Positions 18,314 through 27,123 of a DNA stretch of 64,000 nt are shown one piece after another. The stretch's first letter is position 1; each line of letters begins with the position of its first letter. The stretch lies in the NCBI RefSeq assembly GCF_002563775.1, contig NZ_PDJO01000001.1, positions 2,978,501 through 3,042,500 on the forward strand, written 5' to 3'. Source of the stretch: Thioclava sp. ES.031 (lineage in GTDB: Bacteria > Pseudomonadota > Alphaproteobacteria > Rhodobacterales > Rhodobacteraceae). The notes under the pieces are model-generated. The model was not told where the DNA came from. It saw only the letters and a list, made by a program, of their open reading frames with translations, and ran no database searches. Both the position numbers and the translations under genes were made by a program.

Positions 18314-19366
18314 TCAGTGGTTCATCGACCAGACAGCTTTGCCGTCCTTGCCTTTGATCTGACCCCATTCTTTCTTGATCTGAGCCACGACGTTTTCGGG
18401 CATCGGGATGTAGTCCAGCTTGGCGGCAGCGTCGCCACCGTTCGCATAGGCCCAGTCGAAGAACTTCAGCGCTTCGGTCGAAGCCGCACCGTCCTTGGCA
18501 TCCTTGTGCATCAGGATGAAGGTCGCCGCGGTCATCGGCCAGGTCTTGTCGCCCGGCTGGTTGGCGAGGATGACGCCGAAGCCCGGCTGGCTCGACCAGT
18601 CGGCATTGGCGGCGGCTGCGGCGAAGGCTTCGGCCTTCGGCGCGACTTTCTTGCCTGCTTTGTTGATCATGTCCGTGTAGGTCATGTTGTTCTGCAGCGC
18701 GTAGGCATATTCGACATAGCCGATCGAGTTCTTGGTCTGATCGACGTTCGCAGCCACGCCCTGGTTGCCCTTGGCGCCAAGACCCACCGGCCATTCGACA
18801 GCGGTCGAGACGCCGATGTCGTTCTTCCAGGTCTCGTCGACCGAGGCGAGGTAATAGGTGTAGTTGAAGGTGGTGCCCGAACCGTCCGAACGGTGAACAA
18901 CGGCGATCGCCGCGTCGGGGAGCTTCACGCCTTCGTTGAGCTTGGCGATGGCCGGATCGTTCCACTTGGTGATCTTGCCTTCGTAGATCTTCGCCAGCGT
19001 CTCGCCGTCGAGAACCAGCTCGCCCGGCTTGATGCCGTCAACATTCACGACCGGGACGATGCCGCCCATGACGGTCGGGAACTGAACCAGCGTGTTCTCT
19101 TTCAGCTCGTCGCCGCCCAGCGGCTTGTCCGAGGCGCCGAAGGTCACGGTGCGGGATTCGATCTGCTTGATGCCGCCGCCCGAGCCGATGGCTTGGTAGT
19201 TGAGGCCCGTGCCCGTCTTCTCTTTGTAGGTTTTCGCCCATGCCGAGTAGATCGGATAAGGGAAGGTCGCGCCGGCGCCGGAGATGTCGGCGGCCTGCAC
19301 CGCGGCGGCCGAAGCCAGCGTCGCACCGGCGATCGCGGCGGTGAGGGTGAGGCGGGTGATGAACAT
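18314..19366 (-). CDS. pstS: Phosphate-binding periplasmic protein PstS
   Basis: A 350-residue substrate-binding protein with a Sec signal (residues 1-25, AVQAADISGAG cleavage). The mature N-terminus ISGAGATFPYPIY and the GSGGGIKQI loop are phosphate-binding signatures; HRSDGSGTTFNYTYYL supplies further phosphate contacts. First gene of pstSCAB. The start at 19366 was chosen from the signal peptide; the open frame continues to 19528 without support. A Pho box is located 89 bases upstream. Confidence 0.96.
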   Translation of the reverse strand: MFITRLTLTAAIAGATLASAAAVQAADISGAGATFPYPIYSAWAKTYKEKTGTGLNYQAIGSGGGIKQIESRTVTFGASDKPLGGDELKENTLVQFPTVMGGIVPVVNVDGIKPGELVLDGETLAKIYEGKITKWNDPAIAKLNEGVKLPDAAIAVVHRSDGSGTTFNYTYYLASVDETWKNDIGVSTAVEWPVGLGAKGNQGVAANVDQTKNSIGYVEYAYALQNNMTYTDMINKAGKKVAPKAEAFAAAAANADWSSQPGFGVILANQPGDKTWPMTAATFILMHKDAKDGAASTEALKFFDWAYANGGDAAAKLDYIPMPENVVAQIKKEWGQIKGKDGKAVWSMNH

Positions 19367-19454
19367 TGAACAGTCCTCGCTGTCAGAATTCGGATGCTGT
19401 GAACGCGGTAACGAAACTCGTCCCGTCCGCTGGGTGCACTCATGACGGGGCTTT

Positions 19455-19472
19455 TTGACAGCTATGTAACAG
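19455..19472 (-). promoter_or_regulatory. Pho box of pstS
   Basis: Read on the minus strand, CTGTTACATAGCTGTCAA carries two CTGT[C/T]A half-sites 11 bases apart, close to the PhoB consensus. It is 89 bases upstream of the pstS start, indicating induction by phosphate starvation. Confidence 0.8.
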
Positions 19473-19835
19473 TCGCGATTGCGTGACAGGGCGTGATAAT
19501 CGGGCGTTTTTAGGGGCTTCTGGCTCACGACGCGCCTTGGGCAAGGAACCCCGAAAACAGAAGTTCCATAGGGCCTTTCACCGATGATTTGCGATCACGT
19601 AAACATCGCGACGGCGCGAGGTGCGCCGTTTTCCGGCCGGCCCTTGTGTAGATCGCCGCGAGAAAATGACAGATAGCAGGCGTTTTTTGTGACTGTTTTT
19701 CCATCGCGATCCCGTCGCAGAGGCCGGATCGCCCCTCCGATCGCCCGTCCCAGCGATACCGAGTCGCCATTGCTTTGCACTGAAAAGGAACGGGATAAGC
19801 CGTCGCGCTCACCCGGCAGTGCCGACGCGCAAACA

Positions 19836-19855
19836 CCGCCCGGCTCACCGGGCGG
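19836..19855 (-). terminator. Hairpin after lactonase gene
   Basis: A perfect 8-bp stem with a four-base loop six bases beyond the lactonase stop, followed on the minus strand by TGTTTG. A weak T run; probable operon terminator. Confidence 0.55.
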
Positions 19856-19861
19856 CGGGGC

Positions 19862-20704
19862 TCACAAGATTACGCGCGGCTCGGGCACACCGACGAACGG
19901 CGCGCGCAGCAGATAGGACAGACCCTGATCCGCATCGGGATTGGTCATGCCCTCCAGCGCGCTCGTGACCAGCACGTCGCGCATATCCGCGCCGCCGAAG
20001 GCCGGACAGGTGCTGTTCTTCCCCGGCAGATCGAGATGATGGGTCATGCGGCCTTCCGCATCGAAGCGCGCCACCCGCCCCGAACTCCAAAGCGCGCACC
20101 AGAAGCCACCCTCTGCATCGACCACCGCGCCATCGGGGTAGAGGCCCTCGGATGACAGATCGAGAAACAGCCGACGCTCACCCTCGGGCCAGCCCTCCGC
20201 ATCGAGCGACTGGCACCAGACCTTCCGGCTGGGCGTATCCGCGAAATAGGCGGTGCGACCGTCGAGCGTGAAGCAGATCGCGTTGGGAATCGAAATCTCC
20301 GAGACGAGACGGCGCAGCTCGCCCCGATAATAGCGGTAGATCGTGCCGCGCCCGCGCTCGGCCTCTTTGCCCATCGTTCCGAACCAGAAGCCGCCCTGCC
20401 GATCCGCCCGCCCGTCATTCGAGCGGGTGCCCGGATCGTCGGCCTCCACCTCGACGAGCGGCTCGAGCGTGCCCTCGGCGATGTCGAACAGCGACAGACC
20501 GGCCTCGGTCGCGAGGATCATCCGCTCGCGATCCACCCAGCCTGCCGCTGAGGCCATGCCCTCGAACTGCCATTCGAGCGGCCCGTTGGCATCACGCGTC
20601 AGCAGCTTGCGGTTCAGGATATCGAACCAGAAGAACTGGCTGCGCTCGGGGTGCCAAAACGGCCCCTCGCCCAGCTCGCAAACCCTGTCGTCAAACACGC
20701 TCAT
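19862..20704 (-). CDS. SMP-30/gluconolactonase family sugar lactonase
   Basis: A 280-residue six-bladed beta-propeller lactonase. Metal and active-site motifs are GEGPFWHPE (Glu13), RSNDGRADRQGGFWFGTM, SIPNAICFTLDGRTAYFADT and LYPDGAVVDAEGGFWCA (Asp near 200). In the context of the sugar dehydrogenase and IlvD-like dehydratase it is the likely L-arabino- or D-galactono-lactonase of the oxidative pathway. Last gene of the catabolic operon, 30 bases after the aldehyde dehydrogenase gene. Confidence 0.87.
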   Translation of the reverse strand: MSVFDDRVCELGEGPFWHPERSQFFWFDILNRKLLTRDANGPLEWQFEGMASAAGWVDRERMILATEAGLSLFDIAEGTLEPLVEVEADDPGTRSNDGRADRQGGFWFGTMGKEAERGRGTIYRYYRGELRRLVSEISIPNAICFTLDGRTAYFADTPSRKVWCQSLDAEGWPEGERRLFLDLSSEGLYPDGAVVDAEGGFWCALWSSGRVARFDAEGRMTHHLDLPGKNSTCPAFGGADMRDVLVTSALEGMTNPDADQGLSYLLRAPFVGVPEPRVIL

Positions 20705-20734
20705 ATGAATCCTCCCGCAATTTGCGGAAGCCTC

Positions 20735-22252
20735 TCACCCCTGCAGGTCTTCGGGCAAGAGGGCCTCGGGCATGTTCTGGTAACAAACAGGCCGCAGGAA
20801 GCGCCGGATCGCGAGCGTGCCGACGCTGGTCGCGCCGAAATTCGTGGACGCCGGATACGGCCCGCCATGGACCATCGCGTCGCAGACCTCCACGCCGGTC
20901 GGGAACCCATTCGCGAGCACCCGGCCCGCCTTGCGCTCCAGCACCGGCAGAAGGCGCCCAGCCAGCGCCGCATCGCCGTCATCCATATGCAGGGTCGCGG
21001 TCAGCTGCCCCGAGAAGCTGCGCGCGACCTTCACCATCTCGTCGTCATCCTTGACGGTCACGATCAGCCCGAGCGGGCCGAAAACTTCCTCAGAGAGAAC
21101 CTCGTTCTCCAGCCAATCGGCCGCAGAGACGCGGAACAGGTAGGGTTTCGCCTCGCGCCGGTCGCAAACCTGCGTCAGCAGTTGCTGAACGCCCCCCGCT
21201 TCCTCGAACCGCGCGGCGCCCTTGGTATAGGCTTCGGCGATACCGTCGGTCAGCATGACCTGCGATCCGCCAGCCTCGAGCGCTGCGAGGGCCGCGGTCA
21301 CGAAGCTCTCGCCCTCGGTGCCTTCCCGAACGACCACAATGCCGGGATTGGTGCAGAACTGGCCCGCCCCCATCATCAGCGAGGCCGCCCAGCCCACGCC
21401 GATGTCCTCACCGCGCGCTTTGATCGCTTCCGGCAGCAGGAACATCGGGTTGACCGAGCCCAGTTCGCCGAAGAAGGGGATCGGCTCGGGGCGCTGCGCG
21501 CAAAGATCATAAAGCGCCTTGCCGCCGCCCAAGCTGCCGGTGAAGCCCACCGCCTTGATCAGCGGGTGCTGCACCAGCCCCTGCCCCACGTCGTGCGAGC
21601 CGCCTTGGACGAGGCTGAACACCCCTTTGGGCATTCCGCATTTCTCCACCGCGGCCTTGATCGCTTCGGCCACGATCTCTCCGGTGCCGGGATGCGCCGG
21701 ATGGCCCTTCACCACGACCGGGCAACCCGCCGCCAGCGCCGAGGCCGTGTCGCCGCCCGCCGTCGAAAACGCGAGCGGGAAGTTCGACGCGCCGAAGACC
21801 GCGACCGGGCCGATGGGACGCTGGATCATCCGCAGATCGGGGCGCGGCAGCGGCTGGCGATCGGGCAGCGCCTTGTCGTGGCGGCGATCCAGATAGTCGC
21901 CCTTGCGGATATGCTCCGCAAACAGGCGCAGCTGCCCGGTCGTACGCCCGCGCTCGCCATTCAGGCGCGCTTCGGGCAGGCCGCTTTCCTGCGTGCCGAT
22001 CTCGGTGATCGCCTCGCCGCGCGCCTCGATCTCGTCAGCAATCGTTTCGAGGAACTTGGCGCGGGTCTCGCGGCTCGAGTAGCCATAGTCCCAGAACGCC
22101 TCCTCAGCCGCCTCGCAGGCGGCATTCACCATCTCGACCGTGCCCATGCAGAACTCATGCGAGGGCCCATGCGCCGGGTCAGAGGTGAAGCGCGTCTCGG
22201 TCTCGGCCCAATCGCCTGCGATCAGATGCTTGCCATGCGGGGTATAGGTCAT
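20735..22252 (-). CDS. 2,5-dioxovalerate (alpha-ketoglutarate semialdehyde) dehydrogenase
   Basis: A 505-residue NADP-type aldehyde dehydrogenase of the KGSADH group. Catalytic Cys is in GAGQFCTNPG and the general-base Glu in FFGELGSVNP; the VFGASNFPLAFS cofactor motif and VKGHPAHPGT are typical. It would oxidise 2,5-dioxopentanoate to 2-oxoglutarate, the last step of the pathway encoded here. Start at 22252 (MTYTPHGKHLIAG) with AAGGAT ahead. It lies ten bases after the Gfo/Idh gene. Confidence 0.9.
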   Translation of the reverse strand: MTYTPHGKHLIAGDWAETETRFTSDPAHGPSHEFCMGTVEMVNAACEAAEEAFWDYGYSSRETRAKFLETIADEIEARGEAITEIGTQESGLPEARLNGERGRTTGQLRLFAEHIRKGDYLDRRHDKALPDRQPLPRPDLRMIQRPIGPVAVFGASNFPLAFSTAGGDTASALAAGCPVVVKGHPAHPGTGEIVAEAIKAAVEKCGMPKGVFSLVQGGSHDVGQGLVQHPLIKAVGFTGSLGGGKALYDLCAQRPEPIPFFGELGSVNPMFLLPEAIKARGEDIGVGWAASLMMGAGQFCTNPGIVVVREGTEGESFVTAALAALEAGGSQVMLTDGIAEAYTKGAARFEEAGGVQQLLTQVCDRREAKPYLFRVSAADWLENEVLSEEVFGPLGLIVTVKDDDEMVKVARSFSGQLTATLHMDDGDAALAGRLLPVLERKAGRVLANGFPTGVEVCDAMVHGGPYPASTNFGATSVGTLAIRRFLRPVCYQNMPEALLPEDLQG

Positions 22253-22262
22253 TTGGTATCCT

Positions 22263-23174
22263 TCAGAATTCGAAGTCTTCAACAGCGGTGCGGCGGCCCA
22301 GCATGAACGCGTCGGCCACATGCACCATCGGCGCGAGATCCACATCGGATGCGCCTTGCCGCACCAGCTCCGCCATGCGGGCATAGAGTGCGGGATATTC
22401 TTCCATGATGCTCTCGGCACCCTCGGCTTTCGCGCCGCCGATCTCAAGGACGTTGCCACCAAGGCGCAACGCCATCGGCCCGGCATCGGTGTCCAGCTCG
22501 ATATCCCAAGTCTGCGGCCCTTCCTGCCGCCAGTCGAAATCCGCCTCGATCGCGCCGGTGAAACTCAGACGCGCGGCGATGGGGGCCTGTCGGTTGGCGG
22601 GAAACTCCAGCTCCGCCAAGGTCAGGTGGACCGGCGCGGGAAGAATTTCGGTCAGGATCGAGAGCGCGTTGATACCCGGATCGAAAACGCCCATGCCACC
22701 GGGTTCGAACACCCAGTCCTGCCCGGGATGCCATTTGCGCACATCCTCGCGCCATGTGATCCGGCCCGAGTGAACCTTGCGATCCGCGAGCCACGCCTTT
22801 GCCGCCGCCACCGCATGGGCCATGCGCGAATGCCATGTCGCGAACAGCGTGAGGCCCCGCGCAGAAGCCATCGCCTCGAGCGTATGCACCTCGGCCAAGG
22901 TCGCCCCGGGCGGCTTTTCGAGCATGACATGCCGACCGGCCTCGAGCGCTGCGCGCGCGGCCAGAAAGCGCGGCACGGGCGGCAGGCAGAGGCTGACGAC
23001 TTCGATCTCGGGATGCGCGGAGAGCATCTCCTCCATCTGCGTATAGGCGGGCACCCCCTCGACCGTTCCATGCCGTGAGACCGTCGCGGCCAGTTCCCAA
23101 TCCGGGCTGGCCGCGAGTGCGGGCACATGCTGATCCAGAGCGATCTTGCCGATGCCGACGAGCGCGAGTTTCAT
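22263..23174 (-). CDS. Gfo/Idh/MocA sugar 1-dehydrogenase (L-arabinose/D-galactose type)
   Basis: A 303-residue NAD(P)-dependent dehydrogenase matching in length the known L-arabinose and D-galactose 1-dehydrogenases of this family (about 304-309 residues). Rossmann motif LALVGIGKIALDQHVPAL starts at residue 3; EKPPGATLAEV is the family EKP motif; DPGINALSILTEIL follows. It oxidises the sugar C1 to the lactone. The start at 23174 overlaps the dehydratase stop (TGATG), which fixes it over upstream alternatives. Confidence 0.88.
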   Translation of the reverse strand: MKLALVGIGKIALDQHVPALAASPDWELAATVSRHGTVEGVPAYTQMEEMLSAHPEIEVVSLCLPPVPRFLAARAALEAGRHVMLEKPPGATLAEVHTLEAMASARGLTLFATWHSRMAHAVAAAKAWLADRKVHSGRITWREDVRKWHPGQDWVFEPGGMGVFDPGINALSILTEILPAPVHLTLAELEFPANRQAPIAARLSFTGAIEADFDWRQEGPQTWDIELDTDAGPMALRLGGNVLEIGGAKAEGAESIMEEYPALYARMAELVRQGASDVDLAPMVHVADAFMLGRRTAVEDFEF

Positions 23175-24916
23175 CAGTGACTGTCCTTTCCGACCGGGTT
23201 GCCCCGGCAGCCGACGAGGAAATCGAGGTCCGCCCCGGTATCCGCGCCCATCACATGCGTCTGATGCAGCCACGCATAGCCACCGTCGGGCCGCTCATGG
23301 CTCGGCTGCCACTTGGCTAGGCGCTCGGCCAGTTCCGCGTCCGAGATTTCGAGCGTCAGGCTCCGGTTCGGCACGTCGAGCGCGATCATGTCGCCGTTCT
23401 GCACGACCGCCAGCGGCCCACCGGCCGCCGCCTCGGGCGAAGTGTGCAGCACCACCGTGCCATAGGCCGTGCCCGACATCCGCGCATCCGAGATGCGGAC
23501 CATGTCGGTGATGCCCTTCTTCAGCACTTTCGGCGGCAAGCCCATATTGCCTACCTCGGACATGCCCGGGTAGCCTTTGGGGCCGCAATTCTTCAGCACC
23601 ATCACGCAGGTCTCGTCGATATCGAGCGCGTCGTCGTTGATCTTGGCCTTGTAGTCGTCGATATCCTCGAAGACGACGGCGCGCCCACGATGGGTCAGCA
23701 GATGCGGGCTTGCCGCGGAGGGTTTGAGCACCGCCCCTTTCGGCGCGAGATTGCCGCGCAGCACCGCGATGCCGCCCTGATCGGTCAGCGGCTTGTCGGC
23801 GGGCAGGATCACGTCCTCGTTCCAGTTCACGACGTCCTTGACCTCGTCCCAGATCGCCCCGCCGGAGACCGTAAGCGCATCCTTGTGCAGCTGCCCCGCC
23901 TCTCCCAGACGTTTCAGCACGACCGGCAGACCGCCCGCGTAGAAGAACTCCTCCATCAGGTACTTGCCCGAGGGCATCAGGTTCACGATGGTCTTCACGT
24001 CGCGCCCGCAACGGTCCCAATCATCGAGCGTGACATCCACACCGACGCGCCCCGCCAGCGCCAGCAGGTGCACCACCGCATTGGTCGAGCCACCGATCGC
24101 GCCATTGGTGCGGATCGCGTTCTCGAAGGCCTGCTTGGTCATGATGTCGGAGGGTTTCAGGTCGTCCTTCACCATCTGCACGATGCGCCGACCCGAAAGC
24201 TGCGCCATGACGCGGCGGCGGCTGTCCACCGCCGGGATCGCGGCGTTGCCGGACAGCGCCATGCCAAGCGCCTCGGCCATGCTCGCCATCGTCGAAGCCG
24301 TGCCCATCGTGTTGCAGGTGCCCGAGGAGCGGGACATCGAAGCCTCGGCTTCGAGGAATTCGTCCTGCGTCATCTCGCCCGCCTTCACGGCCTCGGAGAA
24401 TTTCCACAGATGCGTGCCCGAGCCCACGCGCTCGCCGCGGAAATAGCCGTTCAGCATCGGCCCGCCGGTCACGACGATGGACGGAATATCGCAGCTCGCC
24501 GCCGCCATCATCAGCGACGGCGTGGTCTTGTCGCAGCCCACCAGAAGCACCGCGCCGTCCATCGGCTGGCCGCGGATCGTCTCTTCGATCGCGAGAGCTG
24601 CGAGGTTGCGAAACATCATCGCAGTCGGGCGGAAGGTGTTCTCCGAGGCCGAGAAAACCGGCACTTCGACCGGGAAGCCACCGGCCTCCCAGATGCCCGC
24701 CTTCACCTTCTCGGCCAACTCGCGCAGGTGGCCGTTGCAGGGCGTAAGATCCGACCATGTGTTGAGGATGCCGATGATCGGGCGCCCGTCGAACAGGTCA
24801 TGCGGATAGCCTTGGTTCTTCATCCAGCCGCGGTGATAGATCGTGTCGCGCGAATTGCCGCCATACCATTCCTGCGAGCGCAGTTTGCGGGGCCAAGGGG
24901 CGGGTGTGAAAGCCAT
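23174..24916 (-). CDS. IlvD/Edd-family sugar-acid dehydratase (L-arabonate type)
   Basis: A 580-residue [Fe-S] dehydratase, the length of the L-arabonate/D-xylonate branch. Cluster and active-site features are TPCNGH, GCDKTTPSLMM, SGTCNTMGTASTM and DARMSGTAYGTVVLH. It would convert L-arabonate (or D-galactonate) to its 2-keto-3-deoxy acid. Start at 24916 after GAGGTC; an open frame continues upstream inside the AraD1 gene and is a shadow. Coupled to the dehydrogenase downstream. Confidence 0.92.
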   Translation of the reverse strand: MAFTPAPWPRKLRSQEWYGGNSRDTIYHRGWMKNQGYPHDLFDGRPIIGILNTWSDLTPCNGHLRELAEKVKAGIWEAGGFPVEVPVFSASENTFRPTAMMFRNLAALAIEETIRGQPMDGAVLLVGCDKTTPSLMMAAASCDIPSIVVTGGPMLNGYFRGERVGSGTHLWKFSEAVKAGEMTQDEFLEAEASMSRSSGTCNTMGTASTMASMAEALGMALSGNAAIPAVDSRRRVMAQLSGRRIVQMVKDDLKPSDIMTKQAFENAIRTNGAIGGSTNAVVHLLALAGRVGVDVTLDDWDRCGRDVKTIVNLMPSGKYLMEEFFYAGGLPVVLKRLGEAGQLHKDALTVSGGAIWDEVKDVVNWNEDVILPADKPLTDQGGIAVLRGNLAPKGAVLKPSAASPHLLTHRGRAVVFEDIDDYKAKINDDALDIDETCVMVLKNCGPKGYPGMSEVGNMGLPPKVLKKGITDMVRISDARMSGTAYGTVVLHTSPEAAAGGPLAVVQNGDMIALDVPNRSLTLEISDAELAERLAKWQPSHERPDGGYAWLHQTHVMGADTGADLDFLVGCRGNPVGKDSH

Positions 24917-24924
24917 ATCGGACC

Positions 24925-25911
24925 TCAGAGGCTGGCGACGGCCACGGGGGCCGACGCGTCGGAATTGCGGGCGAGCGGATTGCGGAGCGCGAAACCGAAC
25001 TGTGGGCATTCGATCTCGAAGACGTCGCCCGGCGCGGCGCTGATCCCGTCGGCGAAGCTGAGCGTCGCGGTCCCGAAGAAATGCACATGCACATCGCCCG
25101 GATCGCGGAACGGCGCGTATTTGAAGTGGTGATGTTCGAGATTGGCGATGGAGTGGGACATGTTCGCCTCGCCCGAGAGGAAGGGCTTTTCCCAGACAGT
25201 TTCGCCGTCGCGCAGGATGCGGCTGGTGCCCTCCACGCTTTCGGGCAGATCGCCCACCAGCATCTCGGGTCCGAAGCTCGCCGGGCGCAGCTTGGAATGG
25301 GCGAGCCACAGGTAGTTGCCGCGCTCGGTCACATGATCGGAGAACTCGTTGCCCAGGGCGAAGCCCACGCGGACCGGCTGCCCGTCGGGTGCGATCACGT
25401 AGAGCCCCGCGACCTCCGGTTCCTCGCCACCGTCGAGCGCGAAGCCCGGCGAGGTCAGCGCAGCGCCCGGGGCGACCGCCGCCAGACCGTTGCCTTTGTA
25501 GAACCACTCGGGCTGCACCCCCACGGAGCCAGCGGCGGGCTTGCCGCCCTCCAGCCCCATGCGGAACATCTTCATGCTGTCGGTCATCTCCTCGGTGACC
25601 TTGGTGTGCATCGCATCGCGGGTGGAGGCGGAGCCCAGATGGGTCAGCCCCGTCCCGGTCAGATGCAGATGCGCGGCATCGGGGTGATCGAGCGGCACCA
25701 GCATGCGCCCCTCGGCATAGGCGGCCTCCAGGTCCACCTCGTCCCCCTGCCCGCACGCGGCGATCTCGGTCGCCAGATCGTGCCCGGCGGCAATGGCGGC
25801 CAGCGCCAGATCGCGGGTCGAGGTGACGCCCGGAACCAGATGTGCGGGGCCGTCTTCACGCACGGCCACGGCGCGCGATCCGTCGGGAAGGGTCAATTGC
25901 GAGAGCAACAT
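24925..25911 (-). CDS. AraD1/GguC family protein (FAH fold)
   Basis: A 328-residue fumarylacetoacetate-hydrolase-like protein of the AraD1/GguC family, predicted to dehydrate 2-keto-3-deoxy-L-arabonate to 2,5-dioxopentanoate. FAH-fold features are GLTHLGSASTRDAMH, a metal-site E-x-E-like cluster in GGEEPEVAGLYVI, and GNEFSDHVTERGNYLWLAHSKLR. Start at 25911 (MLLSQLTLPDG), one base after the permease stop region; a start at 25944 would overlap the permease. GguC is linked to chvE-gguAB in rhizobia. Confidence 0.88.
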   Translation of the reverse strand: MLLSQLTLPDGSRAVAVREDGPAHLVPGVTSTRDLALAAIAAGHDLATEIAACGQGDEVDLEAAYAEGRMLVPLDHPDAAHLHLTGTGLTHLGSASTRDAMHTKVTEEMTDSMKMFRMGLEGGKPAAGSVGVQPEWFYKGNGLAAVAPGAALTSPGFALDGGEEPEVAGLYVIAPDGQPVRVGFALGNEFSDHVTERGNYLWLAHSKLRPASFGPEMLVGDLPESVEGTSRILRDGETVWEKPFLSGEANMSHSIANLEHHHFKYAPFRDPGDVHVHFFGTATLSFADGISAAPGDVFEIECPQFGFALRNPLARNSDASAPVAVASL

Positions 25912-25912
25912 C

Positions 25913-27115
25913 TCAGGCTTCCTTGTTCTTGTTGTAGACATCAAAGAAGACGGCGGCGAGCAGCACGAGCCCCTTGATGACCTGTTGGTAATCGATGCCG
26001 ATCCCGAGGATCGACATGCCGTTATTCATCACGCCCATGATGAAGGCGCCGACAACCGCGCCGATGATCTTGCCGGAACCGCCCGACATCGAGGCGCCCC
26101 CGATGAAGACAGCCGCGATCACGTCGAGCTCCACCGCAAAGCCTGCTTTCGGGGTCGCGGTGTTCAGGCGTGCGGCGAAGACGAGACCGGCGAGCGCGGC
26201 CAGCAGGCCCATATTGACGAAGGTGAGGAAGGTCAGCCGCTCGGTGCGGATGCCCGACAGCTTGGCCGCTTTGGAGTTGCCGCCCACCGCGTAGACCCTG
26301 CGGCCCAGCGTGGTGCGTTCGGTCACGAAGACATAGATGATCGTCAGGATCACCATCGACAGCAGCACGTTCGGCAGGCCGCGGAACCATGCGAGTTTCC
26401 ACGTCACGAAGAGCAGCGCCGCGGCGACGATGGCGTTGCGCAGCACGAAGAGGCCAAGCGGTTCGCCTTCGATCCCGTAGCGCGCATCCCGCGCCCGGGC
26501 CCGCAGGCCGATCCAGACCAGCAGTACCACGGCGGCGACACCCACCGCCAAAGCCAGCGTATTCGGGCGGCCCACACCGAACGGATCCGCGATGAACCCG
26601 GTCGACAGCGCCTGGAACGATTTCGGGAACGGGCCGATGGACTGGCCTTCGAGCAGCCAGAGCGACAGCCCGCGGAACACCAGCATCCCCGCCAGCGTCA
26701 CGATGAAGGACGGAATTTTCCAATAGGCTACGAAATAACCCTGCACCGCGCCGATCGCCATGCCCATCACGAGGCAAGCCGGGATCGCCACCGCGACCGG
26801 CAGGTCCATCGACACGATCAGCACTGCGGCGAAGGCCCCGATGAAGCCCATGACCGAGCCGACCGAGAGGTCGATATTGCCCCCCACGATCACCAGCAAC
26901 ATGCCCAGCGCCATGATGATGATGTAGCTGTTCTGCAGGAACAGGTTGGTGATGTTGACCGGTTTGAGCAGCGTGCCGCCCGTCACGATCTGGAAGAACA
27001 GCATGATCGCGATCAACGCAAACAGCAGTCCGTATTCGCGGATGTGGCGCGCGATATAGGCGCCGATCCCAAGGCCTCCCGAAGGCTCGGAATTCGCTTG
27101 TTCGATCTGGTCCAT
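25913..27115 (-). CDS. gguB: Sugar ABC transporter permease GguB
   Basis: A 400-residue permease of the BPD_transp_2 family (MmsB/XylH/GguB), with about 10-12 hydrophobic segments. The motif GGNIDLSVGSVMGFIGA near residue 78 and GGNSKAAKLSGI are family signatures. With GguA and ChvE it forms an importer for pentoses, galactose or glucose. Eight bases separate it from gguA. Confidence 0.92.
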   Translation of the reverse strand: MDQIEQANSEPSGGLGIGAYIARHIREYGLLFALIAIMLFFQIVTGGTLLKPVNITNLFLQNSYIIIMALGMLLVIVGGNIDLSVGSVMGFIGAFAAVLIVSMDLPVAVAIPACLVMGMAIGAVQGYFVAYWKIPSFIVTLAGMLVFRGLSLWLLEGQSIGPFPKSFQALSTGFIADPFGVGRPNTLALAVGVAAVVLLVWIGLRARARDARYGIEGEPLGLFVLRNAIVAAALLFVTWKLAWFRGLPNVLLSMVILTIIYVFVTERTTLGRRVYAVGGNSKAAKLSGIRTERLTFLTFVNMGLLAALAGLVFAARLNTATPKAGFAVELDVIAAVFIGGASMSGGSGKIIGAVVGAFIMGVMNNGMSILGIGIDYQQVIKGLVLLAAVFFDVYNKNKEA

Positions 27116-27123
27116 GACTTTCC

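Larger units (their letters stand above)
19367..19861. other. Intergenic region, 495 bp, upstream of pstS
   Basis: Holds the pstS promoter and Pho box (19455-19472). Near the left neighbour's end there is a CCGCCCGG-CTCA-CCGGGCGG hairpin (19836-19855) just after the lactonase stop. No convincing gene is seen; the short open frames lack ribosome sites. Confidence 0.55.

Noticed and set aside
20651..22306. Long plus-strand frame opposite the aldehyde dehydrogenase gene
   Set aside because: Its translation is Arg/Ala/His-rich with no family resemblance; the minus-strand gene has all catalytic motifs.
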